This document shows, piece after piece, positions 9,611-17,463 of a DNA stretch of 64,000 bases (positions are counted from its first letter, which is position 1; every line of letters begins with the position of its first letter). Source of the DNA: GCA-2720865 sp047630275 (GTDB taxonomy: Bacteria > Bdellovibrionota > Bacteriovoracia > Bacteriovoracales > Bacteriovoracaceae). The stretch lies in assembly GCA_047630275.1 (NCBI GenBank), contig JBLHVN010000001.1:1302001-1366000 (forward strand), given 5' to 3'. Both the position numbers and the translations under genes were made by a program. Below the pieces are notes generated by a model. That model did no database searches. It was not told the origin of the DNA and saw only the letters and a list, made by a program, of their open reading frames with translations.

Positions 9611-10306
9611 CTACAGCATCGTAAACTTATACAAGAGCCAACTTAGGGCGTAGAGGATGGGTTGGTGAAGCATATAAATAAGAAGACTTTTTAAGCCTAG
9701 GTATTCTAGTGAATTAAGGAGGAAATTTCTTTTTGGGTTAAGTTTATGCCAGTCTTGATGCGTTGCAAATACTCCTAAAAGAACCACTCCTAACCAAGGA
9801 AAAGGAGGGATATAGTCCATAGACTTATGCGACATAAGAATCCAAGGAATGCTTTTTCCATAAATAAGGTGAGGCGTAATAAGAAGCACGGCCACTATTA
9901 AGGAGAGTCTTGGTCTGGTGATAAAAGCTAGGGCCATTAGGGAAGTAAGAGCAATGCAGTGAAGAGTTCCAAAATAAACCCAAGCATTAGGAAAAGCAAA
10001 ATAAGTTCCAATAGTAATAGCAACAGCGCATAGGGCGATCTTTCTAAAGCGCTTCCAAAAGGGAGGCCACTTAATTCCATCTTTATGGGCCAGAGTTAGC
10101 CCACAGCCCATGGAAAAGAGAAATAAAAAGACGATGACCCTTGGGAAGACATACCAAAGCCTATCTTCACTAAAATCGATATCTAAGAATCCAAATAATG
10201 TTAAGTCATAAGCCCCGTGAAAGATGATCATAAGGACAATGGCCACCCCGCGCAGGTAGTCCACAAAAGGGTAGCGGGTTTTAGAATTTGGCAAGTTGTT
10301 TGGCAT
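9611..10306 (-). CDS. Multi-pass membrane protein, DUF1624/HGSNAT-like acyltransferase family
   Basis: The likely start is the ATG at 10306 (MPNNLPNS), giving about 231 residues. A longer frame starts at 10375 but would run into the divergent gene at 10324. Near the N-terminus R-Y-P-F-V-D-Y-L-R-G-V-A-I-V followed by I-F-H-G-A-Y-D-L matches the heparan-alpha-glucosaminide N-acetyltransferase-like (DUF1624) family: an Arg-Gly loop, then a helix with a conserved His. Six or seven further hydrophobic helices follow, with a final L-Y-M-L-H-Q-P motif typical of acyltransferase-3-like membrane proteins. The substrate is unknown. Only 17 bp separate it from the divergent acylase start, so each promoter must lie inside the neighbouring gene. 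Confidence 0.75.
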   Translation of the reverse strand: MPNNLPNSKTRYPFVDYLRGVAIVLMIIFHGAYDLTLFGFLDIDFSEDRLWYVFPRVIVFLFLFSMGCGLTLAHKDGIKWPPFWKRFRKIALCAVAITIGTYFAFPNAWVYFGTLHCIALTSLMALAFITRPRLSLIVAVLLITPHLIYGKSIPWILMSHKSMDYIPPFPWLGVVLLGVFATHQDWHKLNPKRNFLLNSLEYLGLKSLLIYMLHQPILYALSWLLYKFTML

Positions 10307-10323
10307 AGACTTATTGTATAGGG

Positions 10324-12678
10324 ATGAAGAAAAAAATAATAGTTGCAATTGCCTCTTTAACCCTCTTTTTGGCAATGGGAATCTGCCTTTTTATTTTTAA
10401 TGCCCTAAATAAAGTAGTGCCTCAAGTTGAAGGGGAGCTCTTAATAAAAGGTCTCGCAAAAGAAGTTAAGGTCTATCGAGATGAAAAGGGGATTCCTCAT
10501 ATCGAAGCTGAAGATGAACTCGATATGTATATGGCCCTTGGTTATATCCATGCCAGTGAGAGGTTATTTCAATTAGATCTTTATAGACGGGCGGCCAGGG
10601 GGCAGCTTGCGGAGGTTTTAGGTCCTGATCTCTTACAAAGAGACCAGCTCTCGCGCACCCTACTCTTTGAATCTCCTTTAGATCACCCAGAAAGAGTACC
10701 CCTTTCAGCTAAAGCTTCAAGGACAATGAAAGCCTATCTTAAGGGGCTAAATGCCTTTATCAAAACGGGTCTTTTGCCTTTTGAATTTACTTTATTAGGC
10801 TATGTCCCAAGAGAATTTGAACTTAGAGATGTTTACGCCTTTACTGGCTATATGGCGTTTCTCTTTGGAAACGCTCCGAAGCAAGACCCACTCTTGCAAA
10901 AATTTACAAAGATCTTTGATGCTGAGACTGTGGGGCTAATGGGAAATGAAAAGTCCATGGTTCCTAATGAAGCGGTTACTGGATTTCCCATTAATTTAGA
11001 ACCCCTTTACTTCTCAAAGCACCTCATTTTACCTCCTGTAGACGGTAGTAATGCTTGGGTGCTCTCTCCTAAGAAAACCGCAAGTGGAAAAGCTCTCTTG
11101 GCCAATGACCCCCACGTGGGCATAAGCCAGCCAGGGCTTTGGTTTGAGGCCCATTTGAAAAGCCCTGGGTTTGAAATCTATGGCCATTTTCTACCGCTTA
11201 TTCCTTATGCCGCCATTGGGCATAATGAGAAAAAGGCTTGGGGTCTCACCATTAGCTACATCGATGATATGGATTTTTATGAAGAGAAGGTTGATCTTAA
11301 TAAGGGTCTTATCACTTATCTTGGAGAGTCTAGAGCACTTGTTAAAAAAACTCATTTTATTAAAGTTAAAGGAAAGCCCGACCAAGAGTTCATCTCATGG
11401 TTAGGTCCCCATGGACCCCTTCTTGGATCACGCTTTGAAAAAGACCTGAGTAAACCTGAATACGCTCTTCAGTGGACTTATCATCACAAAGATAACAGGC
11501 CAATTGAAGCCTTTTATAGCTTAAGCTATGCAGAGAATATGGATGAAATGCGCTTAGCCACGACTCTAGGGACGGCCCCAGGGCTGAATATCGTTTATGC
11601 AGATGCAGAGGGAAATATTGCTTGGTGGATGTATGGGGCCATACCCGAAAGGCCAAGGGGCATGGGCGGTGACCGGGTCTATCCTGGGGAAAGTGGCGAA
11701 TTTGACTGGCTAGGGCACTTTGATGTGGATCAAAAGCCCCAAATGGAGAATCCTCCTTCAGGGATTATTGTTTCTGCTAATGGCAGGCCTCCCGGGGCCT
11801 CTCAAAAAGTAAAAGGCTATTGGCAGCCTCAAGACCGCGCAGTGACTATCTATGAGGCTTTGGCTAAAAAAGAGAAATGGACTTCTTCAGAGGTCTCAAA
11901 GCTTCAGGGCTCTAACTTCAATTTAAAGGCCCGTCCTTATGCCTCAAGTTTAATCAACTCGCTTAAAGGACGCCTAAAAACGAAGATAGAAAAAGAAGCC
12001 GCTCAGTTTTTAGAAGACTGGGATGGAAAGAGTGAGGTAGATTCAGTGGGGGCCTACCTCTATCATGAGCTTACAAATACCCTCATGAGAGAGCTTTTTG
12101 ATGAGTTATCAGACAAAGATTTCAATAAATACTGCAAGATCAATGCTAGTTGGCGCTCTCTCTACCGTTTCTCAGAAATTCCTGAACATATTATTTGGGA
12201 CCTAAAAAAGACGCCGACAGTTGAATCCATGGAAGATGTGGTCTTACTTAGCTTTAAGAAAGTTGTTAACAAACTTCAAAGAAAGTGGGGGGCTTCAGTG
12301 AAATCTTGGAGCTGGGGAAGGGCCCATCAGGTTAGCTTTTCCCACCCTCTTGGGAGTAAAGGGGGAGTTCTCGGAACTCTTCTCAATCTTGGACCCTATC
12401 CGGTTGCAGGCTCTTATAACTCCATTAACAACTTTAGAAAGCTTGGCTGTGAGAACGGATTTTCCGTCAAGGCCGGTCCGTCGACGAGGGTAGTGGTTGA
12501 TTTTGGGGATACTAAGAATAGCTTAGGGGGCTTGCCCCTTGGGATATCGGCCCATAGGAAGAGTCCTTACTTTTCAAATGAAAGAAAAGACTTTCTACAA
12601 GGGGTAGCAAGAAAGCAGTTGATGGATTGGAAAGAAATTAAAACCTATTCATCTTTAAAAATGAAGCCGGCCCCATAA
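10324..12678 (+). CDS. Penicillin acylase family N-terminal nucleophile hydrolase
   Basis: The 784-residue product has a membrane/signal segment at 4-28, then the A-chain (V-Y-R-D-E-K-G-I-P-H-I motif near 50, A-S-E-R-L-F-Q near 78), a spacer, and the B-chain starting at Ser242 in the motif D-G-S-N-A-W-V, followed by S-G-K-A-L-L-A-N-D-P-H. This is the autocatalytic cleavage site and nucleophile of penicillin/AHL/aculeacin acylases. The length fits the family (about 750-850). It should act in the periplasm or outside, hydrolysing amide bonds of small molecules. Acyl-homoserine lactones, beta-lactams or N-acyl amino acids are possible, and the sequence does not decide. The 3' end overlaps the convergent thiamine pyrophosphokinase-like gene by 34 bp. 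Confidence 0.92.
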   Translation: MKKKIIVAIASLTLFLAMGICLFIFNALNKVVPQVEGELLIKGLAKEVKVYRDEKGIPHIEAEDELDMYMALGYIHASERLFQLDLYRRAARGQLAEVLGPDLLQRDQLSRTLLFESPLDHPERVPLSAKASRTMKAYLKGLNAFIKTGLLPFEFTLLGYVPREFELRDVYAFTGYMAFLFGNAPKQDPLLQKFTKIFDAETVGLMGNEKSMVPNEAVTGFPINLEPLYFSKHLILPPVDGSNAWVLSPKKTASGKALLANDPHVGISQPGLWFEAHLKSPGFEIYGHFLPLIPYAAIGHNEKKAWGLTISYIDDMDFYEEKVDLNKGLITYLGESRALVKKTHFIKVKGKPDQEFISWLGPHGPLLGSRFEKDLSKPEYALQWTYHHKDNRPIEAFYSLSYAENMDEMRLATTLGTAPGLNIVYADAEGNIAWWMYGAIPERPRGMGGDRVYPGESGEFDWLGHFDVDQKPQMENPPSGIIVSANGRPPGASQKVKGYWQPQDRAVTIYEALAKKEKWTSSEVSKLQGSNFNLKARPYASSLINSLKGRLKTKIEKEAAQFLEDWDGKSEVDSVGAYLYHELTNTLMRELFDELSDKDFNKYCKINASWRSLYRFSEIPEHIIWDLKKTPTVESMEDVVLLSFKKVVNKLQRKWGASVKSWSWGRAHQVSFSHPLGSKGGVLGTLLNLGPYPVAGSYNSINNFRKLGCENGFSVKAGPSTRVVVDFGDTKNSLGGLPLGISAHRKSPYFSNERKDFLQGVARKQLMDWKEIKTYSSLKMKPAP

Positions 12679-13295
12679 AGAAGGATAGGTGATCTTAAGT
12701 GAAGCTCAATGATGCCTGAGCCTTCGTTAGAGAGGCCGTGGCTCGAGAAAGCCTTGATCTTAGTCCATTGCCCTAGCTCGAAGACCGCGTCCCCGGTGAG
12801 CTTAACCTCAGCGTCCTCAAAAGATATAAGGGAGAAGCTCCCTTGTTTAGAAAGCTTCCAAGTCCCAGAGCTTAAGGCCATAACTTCTGGGCCTATAATG
12901 ACCTTGGTTTGATTCTTTTTATCCTTTAAATAATGAAAAACTTCGCCGAAGTTACAAAGTTCATGATCCAATCTTCCTCCTAAAAATCCATAAAGTTCTA
13001 CAGTCTCTACTTCTTCAGGAAGGATCGAAAGGGCGTAAGCTAAGTCTGAATAGTCTTTTATTATAGGAAGGATCTCATCAAGAGGGCCTTTTGAACTATC
13101 CCCATCACCCACACTAAAACAGCTTCTATTGGCATCTAGACTATATTCTGTGGCTAAATCCAATCCTCCATCTACAAGAAGTAGGTGGGGGGAGTTGATC
13201 GATTGGGCCTCGGTTTTTTTTAGTAGAGGTCCTACTAGCACAGCGCTTCTACTGTCCTTGATGAGCTTAAAAAATTTGTCTTTCTTATCTTTCAT
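12645..13295 (-). CDS. Thiamine pyrophosphokinase-like protein
   Basis: The likely start is the ATG at 13295 (MKDKKDKFFK), about 216 residues; the frame extends to 13373, but that would leave no room for the divergent cytochrome promoter. The sequence L-L-V-D-G-G-L-D-L-A, then S-V-G-D-G-D-S-S, a Y-S-D-L-A-Y-A-L helix and G-F-L-G-G-R-L-D-H-E follow the thiamine pyrophosphokinase catalytic domain (G-D-x-D-S and G-G-R-x-D-H motifs). The enzyme transfers pyrophosphate from ATP to thiamine. The usual D-Q-x-x-T-D is replaced by D-Y-S-D, so substrate specificity could differ. There are no thiamine genes around it. Confidence 0.8.
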   Translation of the reverse strand: MKDKKDKFFKLIKDSRSAVLVGPLLKKTEAQSINSPHLLLVDGGLDLATEYSLDANRSCFSVGDGDSSKGPLDEILPIIKDYSDLAYALSILPEEVETVELYGFLGGRLDHELCNFGEVFHYLKDKKNQTKVIIGPEVMALSSGTWKLSKQGSFSLISFEDAEVKLTGDAVFELGQWTKIKAFSSHGLSNEGSGIIELHLRSPILLYGAGFIFKDE

Positions 13296-13375
13296 TTTCT
13301 TGATGATACTCCTCTTGCTTCCCTGTAAGCAATTCGTTAGAATTTTAAAAAATTTAGAATGAAGAGGTAACACAC

Positions 13376-13672
13376 ATGAAAGTCATCGCCTTTGTAATGA
13401 CCGTATCAATTTTAATTTTTGCTAGCAAAGCTAAGGCTCAGGACGCTGCCAATGGAGCTAAGTTATTCACAGCTTCATGTGTTGCTTGTCATGGTCAGAA
13501 TGGCGGGGGCAATGAACAGATGAAGGCTCCTAAATTAGCCGGACAATACGACTGGTACCTTGTAACAGCACTTAATGACTTTAAAAAAGGGGCGAGAAAC
13601 CACCCTTATAAGAAGTCCCTATCTCAAAAAGACATTGAAGATTTAGCCGCCCATATTAGCAGGCTTAAGTAA
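13376..13672 (+). CDS. Small periplasmic class I cytochrome c
   Basis: The 98-residue protein has a signal peptide ending A-K-A (about residue 21). A C-V-A-C-H haem motif lies at about 36-40, and a later M (Q-M-K-A-P-K-L-A-G-Q) suits the axial ligand of the c4/c553 type. It is a soluble electron carrier, matured by CcsA/ResB encoded upstream. A Shine-Dalgarno (AGAGG) precedes the ATG. One base separates its stop from the next ATG, so it is transcribed with the GNAT gene. Confidence 0.9.
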   Translation: MKVIAFVMTVSILIFASKAKAQDAANGAKLFTASCVACHGQNGGGNEQMKAPKLAGQYDWYLVTALNDFKKGARNHPYKKSLSQKDIEDLAAHISRLK

Positions 13673-13673
13673 T

Positions 13674-14123
13674 ATGAGCGTGTCTTTAAAATTCAATCAA
13701 GCTGTAAAAGAAAAAGAAATTCAAGCTGTCTATGATCACAATATTGATGCTTTTAGTGATTCACCAGACTTTAAATGGAATCTCGAAGAAATAAAAAAAG
13801 AAATCGAAGGTGGCTGGCAGCTCTTTAGCGTTTCCGCTGGAGATGAAATTGTGGCCGCGCTCTTTTTGAGTGTTGTTGATAATGGGCTCTATACTAAGAA
13901 TACAGGGCTTAAAATGCACCACCAAGGTAGTGGATTCTCCCATGAAATTAAGGAGTTCTACGAAAAAGAGGCCAGAGAGAGAAAGCTCGAAAAGGTTGTT
14001 CACTATTGTAGAATTGATAACTTTCGCATGTATTCTCTCAACGAAAGTCATGGTTATAAAAAGACAGAAAAGCCAATTGATGAAGATGGTCTCGTCGTAG
14101 AATGGACGAAAATTTTAAAATAG
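13674..14123 (+). CDS. GNAT-family N-acetyltransferase
   Basis: The 149-residue protein has the GNAT order: an N-terminal helix pair, central strands (E-I-V-A-A-L-F-L-S), a region with G-S-G-F-S-H-E-I-K-E-F in place of the acetyl-CoA R/Q-x-x-G-x-G/A loop, and the late R-I-D-N-F-R-M-Y-S-L-N-E-S-H-G-Y-K motif common to GNATs (N...A/S-x-x-x-Y-x-x-x-G-F/Y). The acceptor is unknown. The first ATG lies one base after the cytochrome stop, so translation is probably coupled. Confidence 0.8.
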   Translation: MSVSLKFNQAVKEKEIQAVYDHNIDAFSDSPDFKWNLEEIKKEIEGGWQLFSVSAGDEIVAALFLSVVDNGLYTKNTGLKMHHQGSGFSHEIKEFYEKEARERKLEKVVHYCRIDNFRMYSLNESHGYKKTEKPIDEDGLVVEWTKILK

Positions 14124-14153
14124 TTGATTTTTTTCATTTACTTTTGCTAGGCT
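14124..14153 (+). promoter_or_regulatory. Candidate sigma-70 promoter of the H1/SWIB gene
   Basis: TTGATT (14124-14129), an 18-bp spacer and TAGGCT (14148-14153), the latter preceded by TGC as in an extended -10 element. It is followed by an untranslated leader of about 70 bases and GGAGG before the ATG. Judged by eye only. Confidence 0.35.
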
Positions 14154-14227
14154 GAACTAAATAATCGAAGGAAGCATAAAATTTAAATAGTATTAATAAT
14201 CATAAATATTCTTATTCGGAGGAATAC

Positions 14228-14806
14228 ATGGCTAAGAAAAAAGCTGCTAAGAAAAAAGCAACAAAGAAAAAAGCAACTAAAAAAGTTGCAAAGAAAGCAA
14301 CAAAGAAAAAAACAGCTAAGAAAAAAGTAGCAAAGAAAAAAGCTACTAAGAAAAAAGCTAAGAAAAAAGTAGCTAAGAAAGCTACAAAGAAAAAAGCCAC
14401 TAAGAAAAAAGTAGCTAAAAAAGCAACTAAGAAAAAAGCTACAAAGAAAAAAGTAGCTAAGAAAGCAACTAAGAAAAAAGCTACAAAGAAAAAAGTAGCT
14501 AAAAAAGCCACTAAGAAAAAAGTAGCTAAAAAGAAAGTTGCTAAGAAAAAAACTAAAAGAAAGCCAAACGCTGCTTTCATGAAGCCACTTCAGGTTTCTG
14601 ACAAGCTAGCTGCTGTTATCGGTAACAAGCCAGTTCCAAGAACTCAGGCTGTTAAGCTTATCTGGAAATACATCAAGAAGCATGACCTTCAAAACCCTAA
14701 GAACAGAAGAAACATCCTAGCTGATGCTAAGTTAAAAGCTGTTTTTGGAAAAGGTGAAGTAACTATGTTCGAACTTGCTAAGATCCTTAATAAGCACCTA
14801 AGCTAA
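14228..14806 (+). CDS. Histone H1-like lysine-rich protein fused to a SWIB domain
   Basis: The 192-residue protein is cytoplasmic. Residues 1-113 are almost only K, A, T and V in a drifting K-K-A-T-K-K-K-V-A-K-K repeat, like the C-terminal tail of histone H1 and bacterial Hc1/AlgP-type tails; this part should bind and condense DNA. From about 118 to 192 lies a SWIB/MDM2-like domain (L-Q-V-S-D-K-L-A-A-V-I-G, P-R-T-Q-A-V-K-L-I-W-K-Y-I-K-K-H-D-L-Q, N-R-R-N-I-L-A-D, L-K-A-V-F-G, F-E-L-A-K-I-L). A strong GGAGG precedes the ATG, and a terminator follows. A protein of this kind probably organises the nucleoid, perhaps in a resting or attack-phase cell; the timing is inference. The repeat also creates a long antisense frame, which is an artefact. 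Confidence 0.9.
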   Translation: MAKKKAAKKKATKKKATKKVAKKATKKKTAKKKVAKKKATKKKAKKKVAKKATKKKATKKKVAKKATKKKATKKKVAKKATKKKATKKKVAKKATKKKVAKKKVAKKKTKRKPNAAFMKPLQVSDKLAAVIGNKPVPRTQAVKLIWKYIKKHDLQNPKNRRNILADAKLKAVFGKGEVTMFELAKILNKHLS

Positions 14807-14832
14807 GAATATAAGCACATTTTTAATAGTTT

Positions 14833-14867
14833 GAAGGCCCGCGTTATGCGGGCCTTCTTATTATTTG
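14833..14867 (+). terminator. Intrinsic terminator after the H1/SWIB gene
   Basis: A 10-bp G+C-rich stem (14833-14842 with 14848-14857) with a 5-nt loop, followed by T-rich sequence. Confidence 0.88.
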
Positions 14868-14913
14868 CATATGAGTGATTTTTATTTATAATTTTACCAA
14901 CATGAATAGCAGG

Positions 14914-14955
14914 TTAAGGCAGAAGATTCTCCTTAATCATTTTTAACAGGAGAAT
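14914..14955 (+). promoter_or_regulatory. Mutually exclusive hairpins in the cold-shock gene leader that can hide the ribosome binding site
   Basis: ATTCTCCT (14926-14933) is the exact reverse complement of AGGAGAAT (14948-14955), which contains the Shine-Dalgarno of the cold-shock gene; pairing them over a 14-nt loop would block translation. The same upstream segment can instead pair as TTAAGG (14914-14919) with CCTTAA (14931-14936), extended by AGA/TCT over a 4-nt loop, which would free the Shine-Dalgarno. The base pairing is direct from the sequence; a temperature- or protein-driven switch is inferred by analogy with cspA-type leaders. Confidence 0.5.
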
Positions 14956-14958
14956 GTT

Positions 14959-15156
14959 GTGGCAGAAGGTACAGTAAAGTTTTTTAACGGTGAGAAAGGT
15001 TTTGGTTTTATCGAGCCAGCTGATGGTGGGAAAGATATTTTCGTTCACATCACAGGTTTAGCTGATGGAGCTAGAATCAATGAAGGTGATAAAGTTAACT
15101 ATGACGAAGGTGAAGGTCAAAAAGGACCATGTGCTGTAAACGTTAGATTAGCTTAA
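14959..15156 (+). CDS. Cold-shock domain protein (CspA family)
   Basis: The 65-residue protein is a single cold-shock OB fold. It has G-T-V-K-F-F-N, G-E-K-G-F-G-F-I (RNP1-like, usually K-G-F-G-F-I) and D-I-F-V-H-I (RNP2-like), so it is expected to bind single-stranded RNA/DNA as an RNA chaperone. The start is GTG at 14959, set by AGGAGA seven bases upstream; a nearby ATG at 14954 is out of frame. The length matches the family. The leader has alternative hairpins (14914-14955), and a terminator follows at 15189. Confidence 0.95.
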   Translation: MAEGTVKFFNGEKGFGFIEPADGGKDIFVHITGLADGARINEGDKVNYDEGEGQKGPCAVNVRLA

Positions 15157-15188
15157 TTAAATTTATTAAATTTAATAGATTAAAAAAG

Positions 15189-15213
15189 GGCTCCTCTCAA
15201 TGGAGCCTTTTTT
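15189..15213. terminator. Intrinsic terminator between cold-shock gene and convergent gene
   Basis: GGCTCC (15189-15194) pairs with GGAGCC (15202-15207) over a 7-nt loop. A run of T follows, and a run of A precedes the stem, so it can work in both directions. Confidence 0.85.
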
Positions 15214-16321
15214 ATTTCTTTAAGGCTGAGTACTGAGTCTTGATCCTATCTTCTAAGAAGCCACCATCAGCAAGATTATCGCAATCAGGTGTGGGGTTAC
15301 CATTGGCGAAGTCTACAGCGCCTCCTAGATAGCTCAGACAGGTCTTACTATAGTGATCTACATACTCAGGGAAGTTCTTCTTTAAAAATCCAACTAAGGT
15401 CTTTCTTTTATCAATATCAATCAAACTGAAGAGCTTACCAGGAAGGGGGTCAAGGGTGACCAGCTTCTTTAGGACATTGTTCCTTCTAGAATAGCTTTGT
15501 CCTAGTTCTTTAATAGTGCTCCATGATTCATTCATAGTTTTGCCCGGTATGGGGCTCCCAAGAAAATAAGAGACGTGGTAGAAGTCTTTCCATTCGGTAG
15601 GAAGCTCTTCCATGGCACTTAAAAGCGCATAAGCGTAGTCTTGTTTTAATCCGGGGCCTCTCATAAGGGCCGCATGAACAATAGGTCTTAAAGACTTCCA
15701 GCACTCCCTTCCTACATAGGTAGTGAGGGTGGCTTTGATCTTTTTCTCTTCTTCTTTCATCCTAACAGGCTCTGTTACGAGCTTAAAGATCTCTGATTGA
15801 ATCCAGGGCTTCTTACAATGAAAGAGTGCATAGTCATCGTGACCAATCTTTTTTAGAAAGGGTGAAAGAGGGGCCGCAGGATCGAGCTCTTTAAGAATAA
15901 GGGCAAGCTTCTTAGCAAGCTCACCATCTTGCCTAGAAGTATTCCAAAAGACCGTAAGATCCTTTACGCAGCTAGGGCCTAAGCACTTTTTAAAGTAGGT
16001 GGTTGAGTACTCATGGCGTTTATGTTGAAAATAGCTGTCTTTTTTAAGTTCGGCCCAATGAGAGAGCTTTTGAACATAATCAAAGACCTCTTTTTGGTAG
16101 GACTTCTTCTCTAGAAGATCCTTAATATAAGAAGTGGCCATATTGCTGACCATTTCACTCCAGTGTTTGTCTCTAGAGCTTGGTCTTATGTCTTTAGCGT
16201 GGTCTAAGAATTCTCGATATGACTTGCTAGATTCTAGTACTTCTAAATCTTTAATATCATAAAGAGCCGCTTGAAGGTTCAAGCATAATAAGAAGGGGAG
16301 AATCATCCGTAATTTGCCCAT
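15212..16321 (-). CDS. Secreted alpha-helical protein of unknown function
   Basis: The 369-residue protein has an N-terminal signal peptide (hydrophobic 6-17, cleavage after L-Q-A). An alternative start is Met6. The mature part is charged and helical, with scattered cysteines (C-L-G-P-S-C, H-C-K-K-P, R-E-C-W-K-S, and a C-terminal P-D-C-D) that could pair in the periplasm. I recognise no domain. It stands alone between terminators, divergent from the small coiled-coil gene at 16415. Confidence 0.7.
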   Translation of the reverse strand: MGKLRMILPFLLCLNLQAALYDIKDLEVLESSKSYREFLDHAKDIRPSSRDKHWSEMVSNMATSYIKDLLEKKSYQKEVFDYVQKLSHWAELKKDSYFQHKRHEYSTTYFKKCLGPSCVKDLTVFWNTSRQDGELAKKLALILKELDPAAPLSPFLKKIGHDDYALFHCKKPWIQSEIFKLVTEPVRMKEEEKKIKATLTTYVGRECWKSLRPIVHAALMRGPGLKQDYAYALLSAMEELPTEWKDFYHVSYFLGSPIPGKTMNESWSTIKELGQSYSRRNNVLKKLVTLDPLPGKLFSLIDIDKRKTLVGFLKKNFPEYVDHYSKTCLSYLGGAVDFANGNPTPDCDNLADGGFLEDRIKTQYSALKK

Positions 16322-16414
16322 ATAGATATTCTACGTAGTCCTTAAACACCTCGTCAAATAGCTAAAAGAATTGAGTTCTCTAGATTATAGCCGATAAGCT
16401 TTATGGAGGCCTCT

Positions 16415-16711
16415 GTGGGTAATGCAAAAAGATCCGATAAAAACGCTGCTTTAGAAAAAGAAAGGCTAAAAGAAAAGGCCAAGATCGAAGAGCGTGAAAG
16501 ATGGCAACGAGAGTTTGTGGCCCGGCAAGCAATGGTCGAACAACAAATGGCCCATAGAAGAGAGATGAGAAAGGTGCCGAAGGTGGCAAAAGCCTTTATC
16601 GTCCTTTGGGCCAGTGTCCTTGCCTTCGTAGTGGTTCTTTTTATTATGAGTTTTAACCCAGCAACAAAGAACATCGTTTCAAATATTCTAGGGGCATTTA
16701 AAGTTTTCTAA
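16415..16711 (+). CDS. Small coiled-coil single-pass membrane protein
   Basis: About 98 residues: an N-terminal highly charged helix (A-L-E-K-E-R-L-K-E-K-A-K-I-E-E-R-E-R-W), then one transmembrane helix (about 62-83) and a short tail. I prefer the GTG at 16415 as start because GGAGG (16405-16409) sits five bases upstream of it; the ATG at 16403 overlaps that Shine-Dalgarno and has none of its own. The function is unknown. It ends 3 bp inside the convergent gene at 16708. Confidence 0.6.
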   Translation: MGNAKRSDKNAALEKERLKEKAKIEERERWQREFVARQAMVEQQMAHRREMRKVPKVAKAFIVLWASVLAFVVVLFIMSFNPATKNIVSNILGAFKVF

Positions 16712-17463
16712 TGGAGGCTTGGCCATCCTAATTCAAAAATAAGACTATCTTTAAACTGTATTCCTAACTGTGAGAAGGGAAGAATTATAAAGTAATTTAT
16801 AAACTGATTAAAATGAGCAGGTGTCACTTCAGTTGCAACAGAACCTGAGAAGTAGCTTAACCTAGAATCATCCTCTTGAACCTTTAACCAAGTGACTCCT
16901 TGACAATCTCCACAGGAGAGTAAGTAACTGCGGTATCTATTGTTTGGTAGTCCATCTTCGATAATATCTATCTTAAAGTCATCAACTTGCATGAAGGCCT
17001 TAAGGCTGTCTTGCTGAGTCCTTCGGTCGATAATAAGCCCAAAGGTAGAATGATCAAAAAAGAAAGAGGTCTTGTTACCTTTTTTTGGTGGCTTAATTTG
17101 AAAATTGATAAACTCATCAAAGCTGAGGGGCTGAGGGCGACTTCCTTCTTGGATCAGTTTTATATTCCCAGCATATTGGTGATTAACTTGGACACTAAGG
17201 TCCTGTGTGATCTTTGTGGTTTCAAATATGTTATCTAGACAAAAAATTAACTCAACTTCTGGTTGCCCCGACTTTTCATATTGATAAACTCGGCATCTTT
17301 CATCAAATTGATAAAGACGGCTCTTAGAGAGAACCTGAAACATATGAGTTTTAATTTCTTTGAATAAAAGGGCATTGATATTATTAAAGTTTGGTAGCTC
17401 TGAAGGTATTTTCGCTTCTGCGGTTAGAATAAAAAAAGTAAATATAAAGGAGAGGACTTTCAT
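16708..17463 (-). CDS. Secreted protein of unknown function, third gene of the secretin-like operon
   Basis: The 251-residue protein has a signal peptide (cleavage after A-E-A, about residue 17). The mature part is mainly beta, with a C-G-D-C motif near 180. Its ATG overlaps the stop of the preceding gene (TAATG), so it is translated with it. No family is recognised. It resembles its upstream neighbour in length of strands and in the presence of a short F-F-I-L/F-V-F-P region near the C-terminus, so the two could be distantly related. Confidence 0.7.
   Translation of the reverse strand: MKVLSFIFTFFILTAEAKIPSELPNFNNINALLFKEIKTHMFQVLSKSRLYQFDERCRVYQYEKSGQPEVELIFCLDNIFETTKITQDLSVQVNHQYAGNIKLIQEGSRPQPLSFDEFINFQIKPPKKGNKTSFFFDHSTFGLIIDRRTQQDSLKAFMQVDDFKIDIIEDGLPNNRYRSYLLSCGDCQGVTWLKVQEDDSRLSYFSGSVATEVTPAHFNQFINYFIILPFSQLGIQFKDSLIFELGWPSLH

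Noticed and set aside
10306..10375. Longer N-terminus for the DUF1624-like protein
   Set aside because: It would run into the divergent acylase gene, and homology starts only after the ATG at 10306.
14212..14580. Hydrophobic F/A/V-rich antisense frame of 122 codons
   Set aside because: Mirror image of AAG/AAA/GCT repeats of the H1-like gene.
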